Shown here: piece by piece, positions 23,766 to 36,480 of the stretch | How the letters are laid out: each line of letters opens with the position of its first letter | Position numbering within the stretch: the first letter of the stretch is position 1 | Made by a program: the position numbers and the translations under genes | The notes under the pieces: model-generated | Seen by the model: only the letters and a program-made list of their open reading frames with translations | Told to the model about the DNA's origin: nothing | Databases searched by the model: none | NCBI RefSeq assembly: GCF_000002425.4 | Contig: NC_037270.1 | Location: forward strand, 7,076,098 to 7,140,097 | Source: Physcomitrium patens | Lineage: Eukaryota > Streptophyta > Bryopsida > Funariales > Funariaceae | Direction of reading: 5' to 3' | DNA length: 64,000 nt

Positions 23766-24035
23766 AGCACCAGTAACTATCTTTAAAACAAGTTGCACCT
23801 TGCACAAATCTTTGTTTACAATGCTACTGCTGATTCTATGCCGGACTGTACAAGTAGGGTCCATTAATAATTCAAAAATTTTCCTGAAGTTGAAGCAAAA
23901 CCTGTAGACTCATCAATTCACAAGCTGTAAATTGAGATGGAAAGATGATAGAGTCTATTTTGAGAATATGACATATTTGCATTACAAAATTATAAAATAA
24001 AACAAAAAATTTAAAAAACATTACATAATATCAAC

Positions 24036-24263
24036 CATCTAGTGTTGCCACCTCTTGCTGAAATAACTGCTTGCATTCTTTCTTCCATTCTCTCAAGCAT
24101 ACTCCTAATCAAAGTTTGAAGTTGCTCTAAAGATATTGTATACCATGCTAATTGAATGGTTTGTGCAATTTTCTTGTTTTTTGGTCTGCAACAATGCTAC
24201 AACAAATCTTTGACAATCTTCCATAGATTTCCCATGGGATTCAAAACCAATTAATCATACCAT
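24036..24263 (-). pseudogene. Tc1-like transposase, C-terminal part
   Basis: On the minus strand the translation reads NPMGNLWKIVKDLL, one stop, then KIAQTIQLAWYTISLEQLQ and MLERMEERMQAVISARGG, ending NTRW. This is the C-terminal pattern of Tc1/mariner DDE transposases (NPxENLW ... RMQAVIxxxGGxTxW). The third catalytic acid position (E of NPIEN) is Gly here. The copy is cut at 24263 by repeat Z2, and the upstream part resumes at 26006. Confidence 0.8.
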
Positions 24264-26009
24264 TGTTGTGTTGTAACACGACTATATGGTAAAAGATGAT
24301 AATATGGATCTTATTATAGAAGAGCCAAGTTAAAAGAAAAGGTAGAAAAATATGGATAAAAGATAGGAAGGTAGTAAAACTTTTAGTAGTAATACTGCCT
24401 TTTTAGAAAAAAATAGCTTTTACTTACTTTGTAAGGCCAAAATAAAGCAAAATAAGGTAGATTGGAAAAATAAATGATATAGACATCTTTAGGAGGAAGT
24501 TAAGAGTAAATTCTAGTAAAAATTACTTAAAAAAAAACTAGATGTTGATACCCGGAGAGGGCCAGTTATGAACCAATGTCGAAATCAGACCCTGAGGCAC
24601 AAAACCGAGTCTCGACAACGACTCCGGGACTCTTTGGCAGATAAGAGAAAGGGAATTGATAGGAGATTAAATAAGGTTTCTATAGGTGTTGATTTTGGGT
24701 GATTTGGAGTTTTTATGACCTTGTAAGAGCTTTGCAAAGTCAAGGTTTGTTTCAGATGACTTGGGTTTTATGAAATAAAATAGGGTTTACATTTTGGGTA
24801 ATTTCGAGAGTTTTGTAGAAGATCTATGGGTGAAATTTTTTAGGTTTATGGTTATAGTTGTGTTCAATATGTATTGTGAATTTGAGCTCGATCTAATGGT
24901 TGAATTGAAGGATATTGAGGTTTAAGTGGATCAAGGTCTCAGAAAGTAGAATTTTAGGTCCAATGAGGGTTTTTAAGATTTCTTGCAATCTACTATTTGC
25001 ATTGGAGTGAAACTTGCGTGAGAGGATATTAGACTTATTTTCCTATGTGCATGAGAATTTTGAGTTCAATTGAACGGTGCAAAGGAGAGATATCGTCTCT
25101 GGAAGATTGGCATTAAGATTGGAGAAGGAGGCCAGCCAATACCCGAGCACATTTTTGACATTATCATCAATTTGGAACTCCGATCATTTTCAATTTTTTT
25201 TTATTTGTTTTTAACTTAATTTTTAAGAAGTGTGAAAAATTTGAGTTAAAATCAACGGTTTATTCATTAATTATTGAGGTTTAAATCTGTTGTAGGAATT
25301 ACTAGGATTTGGTTTAAGGTTTGGTTAGAGTTTGGTTTAGGATTTAGGATTTGGATTAGGGTTTGATTTAGAATTTAGGATTTGGTTAGAATTTGATTTA
25401 GGATTTAGGATTTGATTTAGGATTTGGTTGGAATTTGGTTTAAGGTTTGTTTAGGGTTTGATTTAGGATTTGGTTTAGGATTTGGTTAGGGTTTTAATTA
25501 GGGTTTGGATTAGGATTTTATTTAGGGTTTGGATTAGGTTTTGGTTTAAGATTTAGAATTTGGATTAAGATTTGGTTAGAATTTGATTTAAGGTTTAGGG
25601 TTTGGTTTAGGGTTTGATTTAGGATTTGGTTGGAGTTTGGTTTAAGGTTTGTTTAGGGTTTGATTTAGGGTTTAGGATTTTATTAGGATTTAAGATTCAA
25701 TTATTTTTGGCCTAAAGTTTGAATGAAGTTCAATAGGATTTTAACTAGAATTAAATTAAGATTGAATTGAGATGTATTTGAGTGATATTTGTGATCCTTC
25801 TAATATTTCTTTAAGAATTCTTATTGTTTGTTTGAAATTTCTTTGAGGTTTTTTGGAATTTGATTAAGCTTTCTTAGCATTATTATGGTCTAATTAGAGC
25901 ATTGTTAGTATTCTATTAGAATTAGGATTTTGTTATTACAATTTCCATTCTTCCACAGAGAGGTGCACGGAGCATTCTCAAAGTAAGACTTCACGTATTA
26001 CGACACCAT
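24260..26009 (+). repeat. Z repeat copy 2 with 4-bp target duplication CCAT, inserted in the Tc1-like transposase
   Basis: The repeat is 24264-26005, starts TGTTGTGTTGTAACACG and ends TTACGACA. CCAT flanks it at 24260-24263 and 26006-26009. At 1742 bp it is about 0.4 kb longer than Z copy 1, which is about the size of the TTTAGG-rich array it contains. The start, the segment near 24580-24780 and the end match Z1 and Z3. Confidence 0.8.
25290..25690 (+). repeat. Degenerate telomere-like TTTAGG/TTTGG array
   Basis: About 400 bp made almost only of TTTAGGG, TTTAGGA, TTTGGTT and TTTGATT units (for example GGTTTAGGATTTGG phrases). They resemble the plant telomere heptamer TTTAGGG but alternate with TTTGG variants. 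It lies inside repeat Z2 and is absent from Z1 and Z3. Confidence 0.8.
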
Positions 26010-26470
26010 AAGCCTGTGTCTATTGCAATGGAAGTAATCTACAATGGACAAGAGCTCTATCTTCCATAAATTTCAATTATTTAAGGTGATTATTGAAAAA
26101 ATAAAATCTGCTTAATGCCTCCTCATAAATAATTGTTACAAAATCACTTGATGTTCTTTTCTTTAGATGCATAATAACAGGATAAAATTTATTAAAGCTA
26201 ATAAATGTATCCTAAACCATCACCAAACTATGGCCAAAATTAAAAGTTGGTGCTATAAAATTTTATGTATATCTTTTGTACAATTTTGTCACACTTTAAT
26301 TTGTCTTGAATTCTTATCAATTTCAAATGATGATTTGTGTGATCAAATCATATTGCATCAATCTTCAAAACTCCAACTTTCATAAGTGTAAGAAATTTAA
26401 GCTTATCTAATTTATGCTTGTTACTAAGCTAAGATTTTTCTTTTGCAATGTAATTTGTAAAGCCTAACTC
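26006..26470 (-). pseudogene. Tc1-like transposase, central part
   Basis: On the minus strand, pieces in shifting frames show SSFEIDKNSRQIKV, a remnant of the D..ESxF block, then KKRTSSDFVTIIYEEALSRFYF and LMED-like sequence before the Z2 junction. This is the order of the catalytic core of Tc1-like transposases, and it joins to the C-terminal part at 24263. The N-terminal DNA-binding region and the terminal inverted repeats were not found. Confidence 0.65.
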
Positions 26471-27689
26471 ACACAAGTACAATCACCTTTAGTTATAACA
26501 TACATTCAATTGGTTTGTTATTTTTTATAATAGTTTTTTTTCTATTATTTCTAATATAATATAAGAATAAAATAATATTATAATTAGTCAACTTTTAATG
26601 TCTATTATATTGATTTTTTAAAGATTTTATACTATCGCAAATCTTCTAATTTGTCAAGCTAGTAGAAATGGTCAACCATAGAACATTCAATACAAATCCA
26701 ATATCCAAATATTTTATTCCACATATGTATTTCTACAATGTAAGTTCTTTCCTTATTACTCAATATTTTGTACGACATAGTATTTTTCAAGAATCCAATC
26801 CAAATTTAAGAATTAATAGGTTTAATCAAAAACATAATAAACAAGGATATTTGTAATGCTCATATCCAAATCACTTACAAAACAACTTCAAACTACTATG
26901 TCTCATCTATGCAAATTAGTCTCCATTGCAATAACATTCTTTTTTGTAGTCTTGAGCTTTAAGTAATACAAAGTGCAATGAATACATGCCATCAAATCAT
27001 TGAAGTAGTATAAGGAACTCAACAAGCAAAAATGAATGTTTTAGCTTATGACATAATATTTTACTAAATCTAATGAAATTATTTAATTTATTATATTTAT
27101 TTATAATTAATAGGTAGAAATCAATGACTACTCATAACTTCACAAATTATAATTAATTTAGTAGAAAAGAAGTAAAAATTAAGGTGGCTACAATCAATTG
27201 AATGTAGTAATTTTTCATACACAAAAAAGAAAACACGTATAAAGTTTGAATCATAAATGGACTCTATTATATAACTAAGCATTTAAATTTTGTAGAGCCT
27301 AATTTATGATGATTTTTTCATAAGAATGATAGCATATTTATGAGAACTTATATTGAATTGTACAATTGTCTTATGATCACTTTTTAGTCATGAGAAAAAT
27401 ATTAGATCCTTGTCTAATTTAATTATTTGTTATGTTAAATTTAATCTATCACATTTCTTAGAAATCAAAATATGATATTTGATATTTTGATGCTTATTGA
27501 ATTTGACAAAAGAAACAATTATTTGTCACTATTATTACATGCTTTGAAAGTTATCTCCTAAAAATATTAGAACCTAAAAGAGCTCTTCTAGTTCTATAGA
27601 TATGTCTTCTAAAACTGATAGATGTTATCTTACTTTTAGATTTCATGAGATAATTTTAAGTCACGTTATTCAAAAAGATAATTTTTAGA
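26471..27689. other. AT-rich intergenic region
   Basis: No gene, RNA gene or recognisable transposon domain was seen. A 62-codon plus-strand frame at 26668-26856 has no recognisable motif. Confidence 0.4.
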
Positions 27690-29600
27690 TATCAAATGTA
27701 GAAACTACGTATTCTTGATAGTGATTTTGTTGAGTCCTTGATAATCTATATACATCTATAGTGATCCATCTTTTTTCTTTACAAATAAAATAAAAGCTCT
27801 TGTTGGAGAATTTGAATAGCTTGTGAAGTTTTTAGTTAGGTTTTTATCAATGTATTCTTTTAGTGCAACCAACTTGTTTTGTAATAAGCTATAGATTGAT
27901 TCAAATGAGAATTGATTTTTTTCTTAAAGATCAATTAAACAATTATAGGAACAATATTTTTAAAGATTATTTATATTTTGTTTTTAAAATATATCTTAAT
28001 AATTTTGATATTAATTTAGAATTTAACTTAAAGTCTATCTACTATCAAAAATAGATGTAGTATAAATAAAAAAATTGATCCTTCTTTTGCAACATATATA
28101 AAAGTTCTTGTACCTACCAATAAGGATTTAGTTGTAAGAAACTTATGACTTTCTATGTCAATAATAGAAGTCTAGATTATACTATTGGAAAAGTCAAGCT
28201 TACAAAGAAGCCAATCTATCTAAGGATTATATTTCTCTAATCATAATAATCTTAAAATAATAGAATTAGAAGAGAATCTATTAACATTAAATATTACTAA
28301 GCTATTGTGATTATTACATGCTACATCTAAAAGAATAGTTTCATGGATAACATCTTTAGAAGACAAGAAATAACCATCTATAACTTCTATATGCACAAGC
28401 TTAGTTTTCTTAACTAAAGATATTTCATGTTTTTTAACAAAGTCTTTATCTATAAAACAAACTGAGGCTCGTAAATCTAATAAGGTAGAGGCATTGTAAT
28501 TTTTTAGTTATAAAAATGCATCTCTTATAAAAGAAGATAAGAAGTCTAAAAAGATAATGGGACCTTTATTAGATGTTACACAAGATTCAAGCCACACAGT
28601 TCTTATTGGAGTTATATAAACTCATTTTTGATACATTGTCCTTTTCTTGCAACCATGATTCTCATTTTGTAATTATATTTCTCCTTTAGACAATATTAGC
28701 AAAAATCTTTTTTATAAAGTTAAGTCTTTTTTAGATCATTCAAAGGTTTAAATTGTATTGTTTCAATTTGTATTAATTTTAACCTTAATAAATAACCTTT
28801 TAAAAACTTAGGAATTATTGTCATGACTTAAATTATATCTCTTCAACCTCATTTTTTTTTTAATATGGCCAAAAATACTTCCAAGAATGAATTAAGATTA
28901 TAAAAGAATTGTAAGTAATTTTTTTATTAATAATATAAACTTTAATAAAATATTCATAGATAGAAGTGCTCCTAAGAATCTAACTTAAGTAAATCCATTA
29001 ATATATTAGGAGGAATGAAACTTTAAATAGACCTTGACTTATTGTAGAAATTTTTAAAATTTTTCTTTTGTTTAGTCAAACTTTTCTAATATACTTATCT
29101 TTTCTTCCTTTATACTTGTTGTAGCAAGAGTTTTTGGATTCAATTGTCAACTTAATCTATTTACTACTGTCAATCGTACAACCGCTTAACATAAATTTTA
29201 GATTTCATTGTTGATTTCTTCTATGGACATAGGAATATTTCTTCTACAGTTGATATTGGTAATACATAAGAGCTCTATTCTAAGAATGCTGATAAATTTA
29301 GGAAGATCTATATTAGTTGCAAATCTATTCTCACTTTCATTAAATTTAGTATCTATAATTTTTTCTTATATAGAAAATTCAAACAAATCTATAAATCAAA
29401 TAATAAGAAAATAATTTGCAACTTCTAATATCAAATAATTTTTTTTATAAAGATAGATAATCTATTGTCTTTATGAAAAGAATTAATATTAAAAAATAAA
29501 AATATTGGTTTAATGGTAAGTAGTCTATAAAATTTGAATTACATCAAAAGAAATAATTTAATCCACTTACTTCTAAAACAATAAAAGAAAAATGAAATAA

Positions 29601-29614
29601 CATTCTTATTAAAG
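29601..29614 (-). promoter_or_regulatory. Decayed primer-binding site of element D
   Basis: Minus strand TTAATAAGAATG, two bases after the LTR end. It matches the element A site TTGACAAGAGTG at 9 of 12 positions, with identical spacing. All three differences are transitions. Confidence 0.5.
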
Positions 29615-29757
29615 TATCAAAGATATGAATTATAAATAATCAAAGGATCAATATATTCTTGTGTCACTCAAAAAGAATAAATAATCATTCAAAGATGATA
29701 TAATATTAAGATTAGAATGGCCATTGCTAAAGGCAAAAAGATTAAAGATCATATAAT
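29615..29757 (-). repeat. Partial 5' LTR of element D
   Basis: It aligns with the last about 140 bp of the family-1 LTR and stops near 29757. The next about 520 bp (29758-30280) is AT-rich sequence without recognisable content, before the LTR of element E. Confidence 0.65.
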
Positions 29758-30280
29758 TCATATAAATTAAATTTGGATGATTATAATATTGTCAATCTAT
29801 CAATACAAGAAAGATAAATTTAATCAATATGATTGATACCATAGTAGTATTGGTGGTGAAGTGGCTAATAAAAGCTTTTGGATCAAACAGTTCCAACTTT
29901 TATATAATATTGCAATACCAACTTAATCTTTTTCAACTATATTATATGAGACAATGATAATTAATTTTGCAATTTTTTACAATTTTGCAACACCAAAGCC
30001 AAAAGGGATCCATAATGTAGAATAGAATTGCAGCCACATAAAAGATGCTTCTATTAAATTTTATGTATATTTTTCTTACATATTATAATAAATAATTCAA
30101 TCGTAATATATGATATTGCTCTATAGAGCGAAATTTTGGCCCTAGATTCTTAAAAAAAAATATAGCCATCTTTGATAAGAAGGCATTACAAATACACATT
30201 GATATATAAAAAGATAATAAATTTTTAAATTTTTTAGAGGTACAATGGTGTTTTAGGTTCAATGCAATAAAAAATGGTAT

Positions 30281-30474
30281 TATCAAGGATATAAATTTAA
30301 AAAATTAAAAGATCAATAAATTCTTGTATCACTTAAAAAGATTAAAAAATCACTCAAAGATAGTATGAAATTAAACTAGAATGGCTATTGCTAAAGACAA
30401 AAAGATTAGAAAGTCTTAAAACAAGACTAAGGACTAGAAAGGCATTGACAAGAGTAAAGAAGACTTCACTCTTA

Positions 30475-30531
<57 letters not shown>

Positions 30532-30868
30532 TATAACTAAGAGCTACTATGCCATGTTCTATAAGTCCTCTAACACATGTTCAATTTGCTAGACACATGT
30601 CTTAACTTGCAAGGCAAGTTTCCTACATGTGTGCCATACTGTTATGTTGTATTACAAGCTATCCACACATGCAATATATGGCCAACTTATTGGCTAAGTT
30701 TCTAACCTATCAATCAACTATAAACATGTATAAAGATAAATATGTATCTATGAATCTTCTAAAAAGCTTTACCATAAGATAATATAAAATCTACCTACAT
30801 TTATCTTCTATATGGTACTTCTTATTTAGATAATTATATATGTCCATGGCATTACTTCTTCTTCCAAG
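30281..30868 (-). repeat. 3' LTR and polypurine tract of element E
   Basis: The LTR spans 30281-30851 (571 bp). On the minus strand it starts TGCCATGGACATA after the purine run CTTGGAAGAAGAAG and ends CCTTGATA. It contains a CT then AT microsatellite at about 30475-30525, in place of the short TATA region of the other copies. The hairpin arms GAGTAAAG and CTTCACTC are still visible. Confidence 0.85.
30475..30525. repeat. (CT)n(AT)n microsatellite inside the element E LTR
   Basis: A pure CT run is followed by a pure AT run. It sits exactly at the LTR TATA box (GTATATATGG in siblings) and looks like expansion of that box. Confidence 0.9.
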
Positions 30869-31499
30869 AACAAGTTCTATAAGAAGTGGTTATCATATAT
30901 TGAAGAAGTTCAAGATGCAACAAATTATATTTACCACAAATTTTGATCTTTATTCTCTTTGAAGATGGTTGATAAGTACACTCAACCATCAATAGTATCT
31001 CGTATCAGGATGAAAAAAATACCTTGTTATTTAATCATTATTGAAGCCTTTGCAACTCTCTTCAAAAAAATATTTAGAACACTATTTGAAACTGTTCCTA
31101 CTTCCAATAAAATCACCAAAAATTGAAAGTCTCTTTCAATATTATAATATTAAATATATTATAGCTTGATATCTAATTAAAAAAAGATATGTCATTCTTA
31201 AGGATCTTCATCTTGATTATGTTATCTTAAAAGTTGTGATAATTATAATATCTTGTCCAATAAGTCAAAAAATGATAGTTCTTAAATTGAATCTATTAAT
31301 TATTATTTCTTCATATTTTTAGTATTAAAATATATAAATAAATTTATAAACAAAAATAGAAGTTAGAATGCTATCTTTTCTAATTTTATTTTTTTATAAG
31401 AAACTTTTATTTTTCTTTATCTTGATTTTGATGGATGTTGTTAATAAAAAATATCAATCTTTTTTAGTAAATTTATAAGATTCTTTATAAGTTTCTATG

Positions 31500-34400
31500 T
31501 GCATTCACTAATATTGCATCTATATCAATAAATAAGATATTTCATCCTATTTTAGCAGTGCCTTGAGTTTAAGAATTCTTAGACTTCATATTTTTTTATT
31601 TTTATTCACTTCTATAAGAAGAGGTGGAATTTTTCTTCTTTCCAAGATATTCATTGGCTTACATGGTTCAAGAAGAAATATATGAAATACAAAATGAATC
31701 TTCATAGATTTTGATAGATATAATTGATAAGCAATAAGATTGATTTATTCACATATAAAAAATGATCTAAGCCTATGATAATCCAACTTGTCATAAAGAC
31801 AAATAATCTTGATATTATAATGAAATAACCATATCTTGTTGCCAATGTAGAATTGAGATTGTTTCTTATAATAAGCATTTGTATTACTCTTTTGTCATTC
31901 TTGAGCTTCTTTTGATCATACTTTCATTGTTGTATGTAGCTCAAATAAACAATTTATTAAATATTTTGGCTTATGATTATCAGTTTTTACAAAGTCAAAA
32001 GCATCAAGTTATAGATGATAACCATAATTAGCAAAGAAAGATGTTTGTTATATAGAAAAATATATCATATTATTATAAGTAAATTTTTTTAATGATAAAA
32101 GAATTATTCAATCATGTTCTTAGTAGTTGATGATATACTTCAAATACTATTTCAAAATTTGATTTACCCTTTTCTATTACGTATCATCTTATTTAAAAAT
32201 GTATTGAGCATCTCGTTGTGGAAGGTGGAATTGTATTTTATAAGTATCCAAGAATCCTAATATGTATCATCATTGTAAGAAGAATGTAATTTGAACTTTA
32301 ATTCAAAAGTGCTTAAATTCAATATAAGATACTCAAAAATACTCTTCTTAATAATTTCAATCATATATAAATTCTATTTGCCTTTTTACTTTCATAATTA
32401 GTTAATTTTGAATTATTTTTGTAAACCTTAATCCTAAATAGCAAGCTTTAGTGAGCTATAGTTCCTAATTTAATCATCTACTTGAAACAAAAAAAATCAT
32501 AAAAATGCCACTATAACTCTTCTATATGCTCAAAAAGAATTTATCCCAATCTAACTTACAAATCGTGAGAAAATGCTTGAAAACCACACTGATGTTAATT
32601 GGCGGCCAACTTAAAAGTTGATGTAAATGTTTTAGTAGTGATTTTTTGTTCTATAACTATTAACTTCAATTCAAAATTGGTATATAGCTTGATCTTCATG
32701 TCTTCTAATATCATACTAAATTTTACTTTGAACCAACTAGTGAATCTTTAGATATCATAGAAATCCTATCCAACTCCAAACTACCAACTTTTGGTATCTT
32801 CTTGCACCAAAATCCAAGTATCTCTCAATTGCATTGTTGGATTATCACAAAATTTCACATACACTTAGAAAATCCTATTAACCAAGTACTACCAAATTTT
32901 CAATCATAAATGTGACACCAATTTCACAAACTAGCCGAAAGTGCTAGCCCTAATTATATTGTATAAGTCCCAAGTTATCAATACAAACCTTGATTTTAAA
33001 TAATAATTTCAAAGTCTAATCAAATCTTATGAAAACAAGACTTATATCTTTGAAACAAGATTTAAGCTAATTTTCCAATCTTAATTATTGATCTTAAAAA
33101 AAAAAACCCTATTTTATCTTAAGCGGTTATTTTAGTTGTTGAGAAATTGATTTTTACCCTATCTCACAAACACTTGACCCTCGGATATCAATCTAATCTA
33201 TCCTAGGAGTTTTTTTAGCTCAACCCTATCCTCAACTTAATTCTGATACAAAATATACCATCTTGATAAAACAATCTATTATCACAAATATAGAATGATA
33301 AGAATTCCAAATTAAAAGATTTGTAATATTATCCATATAAACAAAAAATCATGGTTGTTTTGGAATATGTAATAGATAAAAAAGTCTATAAAGCAAATGA
33401 TAAGGAATTTTTTATCTTAAATAAACATTATATGATTGTACAAAGTCTTTGACTACCTTCTATATTTGAAGCCACCAAAAACCTCTAAGTATTAATTTTA
33501 CAGTCTTATTGTATCCAAAATATTTGATTGCTAGAAAGTTGTGATGAACTTGAAAAATATGTAATCATACTTTTTCTTTTAGAATATACGATTGTTCTTT
33601 GAAATAGAATAGATTATTTTTAAACTCAAACTTAGAAGTATAATGAGACTTAAAAGAATTATTCTTAATATTATAAATAAGAAGATCAAAGGACATACTT
33701 GATTGAATTTAATTAAAAAAAGATGAATCAACTATCAATTTTGATTTCAATACTGAAAAATAAAATTGCTCAAACTTCAAGAGAATCATTCTTTGTTGAT
33801 CAAAAGATACATTTTTTTTTTTTTGTGTGTGAAATAAGAATGTATAGAAAAGGAATTTGATAAATCTTATTGTTTTCTAAGTTTGTAATAATATCCATAT
33901 AAACAAAAAGGAATTTGATCAAATCTTGATAAAAAAAACATGCTCCAATAAGTTTAGCAACGATTCAAATACATGCTAATATGAAGTACTAAAAGTCATT
34001 ATAATTTAAATACATAGTGATAGGAATAGAAGCATTTTTTAAATAATGATGTTATTTTTAAATTTATTCTTCAATTATAAGATCTTTAATATAGATCTTA
34101 TAGTTGATGTCAATTGCTAAAAGTTTTTTGGACAAAAAAGATACCAAATAGAGCTTATTATTTGCTTCCATTTGTCATATTAATGCACCCATAACAAAAT
34201 CTAATGTATTTGTTTCTATAAAAGATACCTTAAAAAAGTCAACATGATACAAAATTGGTGTAAAAATAAATATTGTCTTCAAGGCTTTAAAGATGTTTTG
34301 ACTTCTCTGCTCCACTCAAGTTTGTCTTTAAAGTCAAACTTATGAAAAGGGTTGTAATTTGAAATTTTTTTTCAAGAAGTTCTAATAATCATTGACAAAT

Positions 34401-36400
34401 TCTAAAAAATATTATATATTTCAATTTTTTTTTGAGATCCTCTAATCTATGATAATTTAAAATTTCTTAAGATCCATTATAAAGCCATCATTTGAAATTA
34501 TTTATCTTAAAAAATCAATCTGAGTAGTATGAAATACATACTTTCTATAAGCATGTATCTTTTAGTTTTTGTAATGCATGACAAATATAAAATTCATGCT
34601 CTTTTATATTCTTAGAATAGCTTAAAATATTTTTTTAGATAAAAGATAATAAAGTCATTAAGAAACTCACAGAAGATATCATTCATTAGATGTTGAAAAA
34701 TAATTGATATATTTATAAGTCAAAAAGGCATGACATTAAATTTGAAATGCCCATACCTGCTTTAAAATAAAGTTTTTTATTAATCTCCTTCTTTAATGCA
34801 TACCACATTGTATGCTCCTTATAGATCTATTTTTGTATAGATCTTTGTTTGATTCAATTGTTCAAGAAGCTCTAAAATAAAAAGTAGAAGATATTTAATT
34901 TTTATGGTGATCTTATTGAATCATTGATAGTCCATATATATGTGTAGAGATGTATTTTTTTTCTCCACAAATAAGATAGGAGCCCTTGCTAAAGATTTAG
35001 AATGGTGTATGAAGTTCTTAGCTAAGTTTTTTTTAATTTATTCCTTAATTGTAGTCAATTCATTTTGTAATAAGCTATTAATTGGTCCAAATGATAGTTG
35101 AGCTTCTTCTTGAAGATCAATAGAACAATCATAAAAATAATATTTTAGAAGAATATTTAAATATTTTTTTTTAAAAAAATCTTAATAATCTTGATATTGG
35201 CTTAAAATGCCACTTGAAATGTTTTATCTATTGAAAATAGATGTGGCATATATAACAACTATTAATCCTTCTTTTACAATATGTATAAAAGCTCTTGTAC
35301 CTACTCATAATGGTTTGGATTTATTGGATTTATGAATTTCTACTCGACTAGCAAAATCTTAGGCTAAACTACAAAAAAAATCAAGGTTATAAGAAGTTTA
35401 ATCTATTTGAAAGTTATACTTTATTCGCCACAATAATTATAAAATAATTAGATTAGAAAGAAATCTAATCACATTAAATATTATTAAGCTATTAAAAACT
35501 TTAATTATTATATTTAAATAAATTATTTTATAAATAATTTTTTTAGAGAATAACAAATAATCATCTATGATTTTTACATGCATAGGTTTATTTTTCTTAA
35601 CCAAAGATATTTTTTAATTTTAAACAAAGGCTTTGTCTATAAAATAAGTTGAGATTCTTGAATGAAACAAAGTAAAGACTTTGTCATTTTTTGATACTAA
35701 ATAAATTTCTATTCTAAAACAAGGTGAAAGATTTAAAAAAGAATAAGATCTTTAATAGGTGTTGTACAAGATTTTAGCCATATGATCCTTATTGTAACTA
35801 GAAAAACTTCTTTTGTGGCACTGTATCTCCTTTGATAACTATATACTTTATTTTATGATTATATTGCTTCCTTGAAAAATGTTGAGAAGAGTGCTTAGGT
35901 TCTCCACAATATAAGTACAATTCTTTTTGACGATGTCAAGTCTTTTCTTGCTCAATAAGATATTTGAAACATACCCTATCAATTTGCATAGATTTTGGCC
36001 TTAATAAATAAGCTTTTGTAAATTTAGAAGTTATTGCCATGACTTAATTTGTACCTTTTCAACCAAAATTTTCAAAGAATCAACAAATTTCTCCAATGAA
36101 TTTGCTCTTAATATTATTAACAATAAATCTTTGATATTGTCTTTCAATCCATATTAAAATTGATTGATAAGAGTTTTGTCATTTCAACCTACATTGTAAG
36201 CAAGATTTTGGAATTTTGTAATATATATAGTGGCAAAATATGATTCTTATAATAAAAATAAGAATATGATTTTTATTACTTTTTGATTATTTTTTCTAGA
36301 TATGGTCATAAAAACATCTAAGAATGAATGTAGATTATAAAAGAGTCATGAATATTTTTCTATCAAAGATATAAACGAAAAAAATCACTCTTGTATAAAA
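31500..36400 (-). pseudogene. Broken gag-pol of element E
   Basis: Conceptual fragments match element B in order: chromodomain, integrase (zinc region near 33440-33560, core before and after Z3), RNase H, RT with the LxxALKxYIxENL start near 35040, protease and a gag CCHC remnant near 35880-35910. Stops and frameshifts are too dense for any long open frame. Confidence 0.7.
32174..33240 (-). repeat. Z repeat copy 3, 5'-truncated, inserted in the integrase of element E
   Basis: It aligns in reverse orientation with Z1 from about 8660 to its end, reading through the place where Z1 carries X copy 2. The first about 250 bp of Z are missing. About 190 bp of integrase expected between the two flanks (by comparison with 44040-44240) are also absent, so the insertion was accompanied or followed by a deletion. 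Confidence 0.7.
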
Positions 36401-36480
36401 GTATATCAATGAATTCAACTAAATTAAATATATTATAATATTGTGAAGAATATATAAGTCATTAAATCCACTTACTAGTT

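Larger units (their letters stand above)
27690..29757 (-). mobile_element. Element D: 3'-truncated family-1 chromovirus
   Basis: Minus strand: partial 5' LTR (29615-29757), primer site (29601-29612), leader, gag remnants (about 28650-29420), protease (about 28130-28500, with DGYFLSSKDVIHET and NSLVIFNV) and the RT start (about 27690-27900). RNase H, integrase and the 3' LTR are absent. Frames are heavily interrupted. Confidence 0.75.
30281..36480 (-). mobile_element. Element E: family-1 chromovirus lacking its 5' LTR, minus strand
   Basis: Minus strand: gag (about 35880-36400), protease (about 35400-35800), RT (about 34250-35130), RNase H (about 33900-34250), integrase (31750-32170 and 33241-33800, split by Z3), chromodomain (about 31500-31640), polypurine tract (30852-30868) and 3' LTR (30281-30851). 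The 5' end fades out near 36480 inside the leader. It is the most decayed copy: in RT the YLDD region reads YLKK. Confidence 0.8.

Noticed and set aside
25290..25690. True chromosome end or ancient chromosome fusion
   Set aside because: The array is degenerate, short, contained within a repeat copy with intact target duplication, and accounts for the length excess of that copy.
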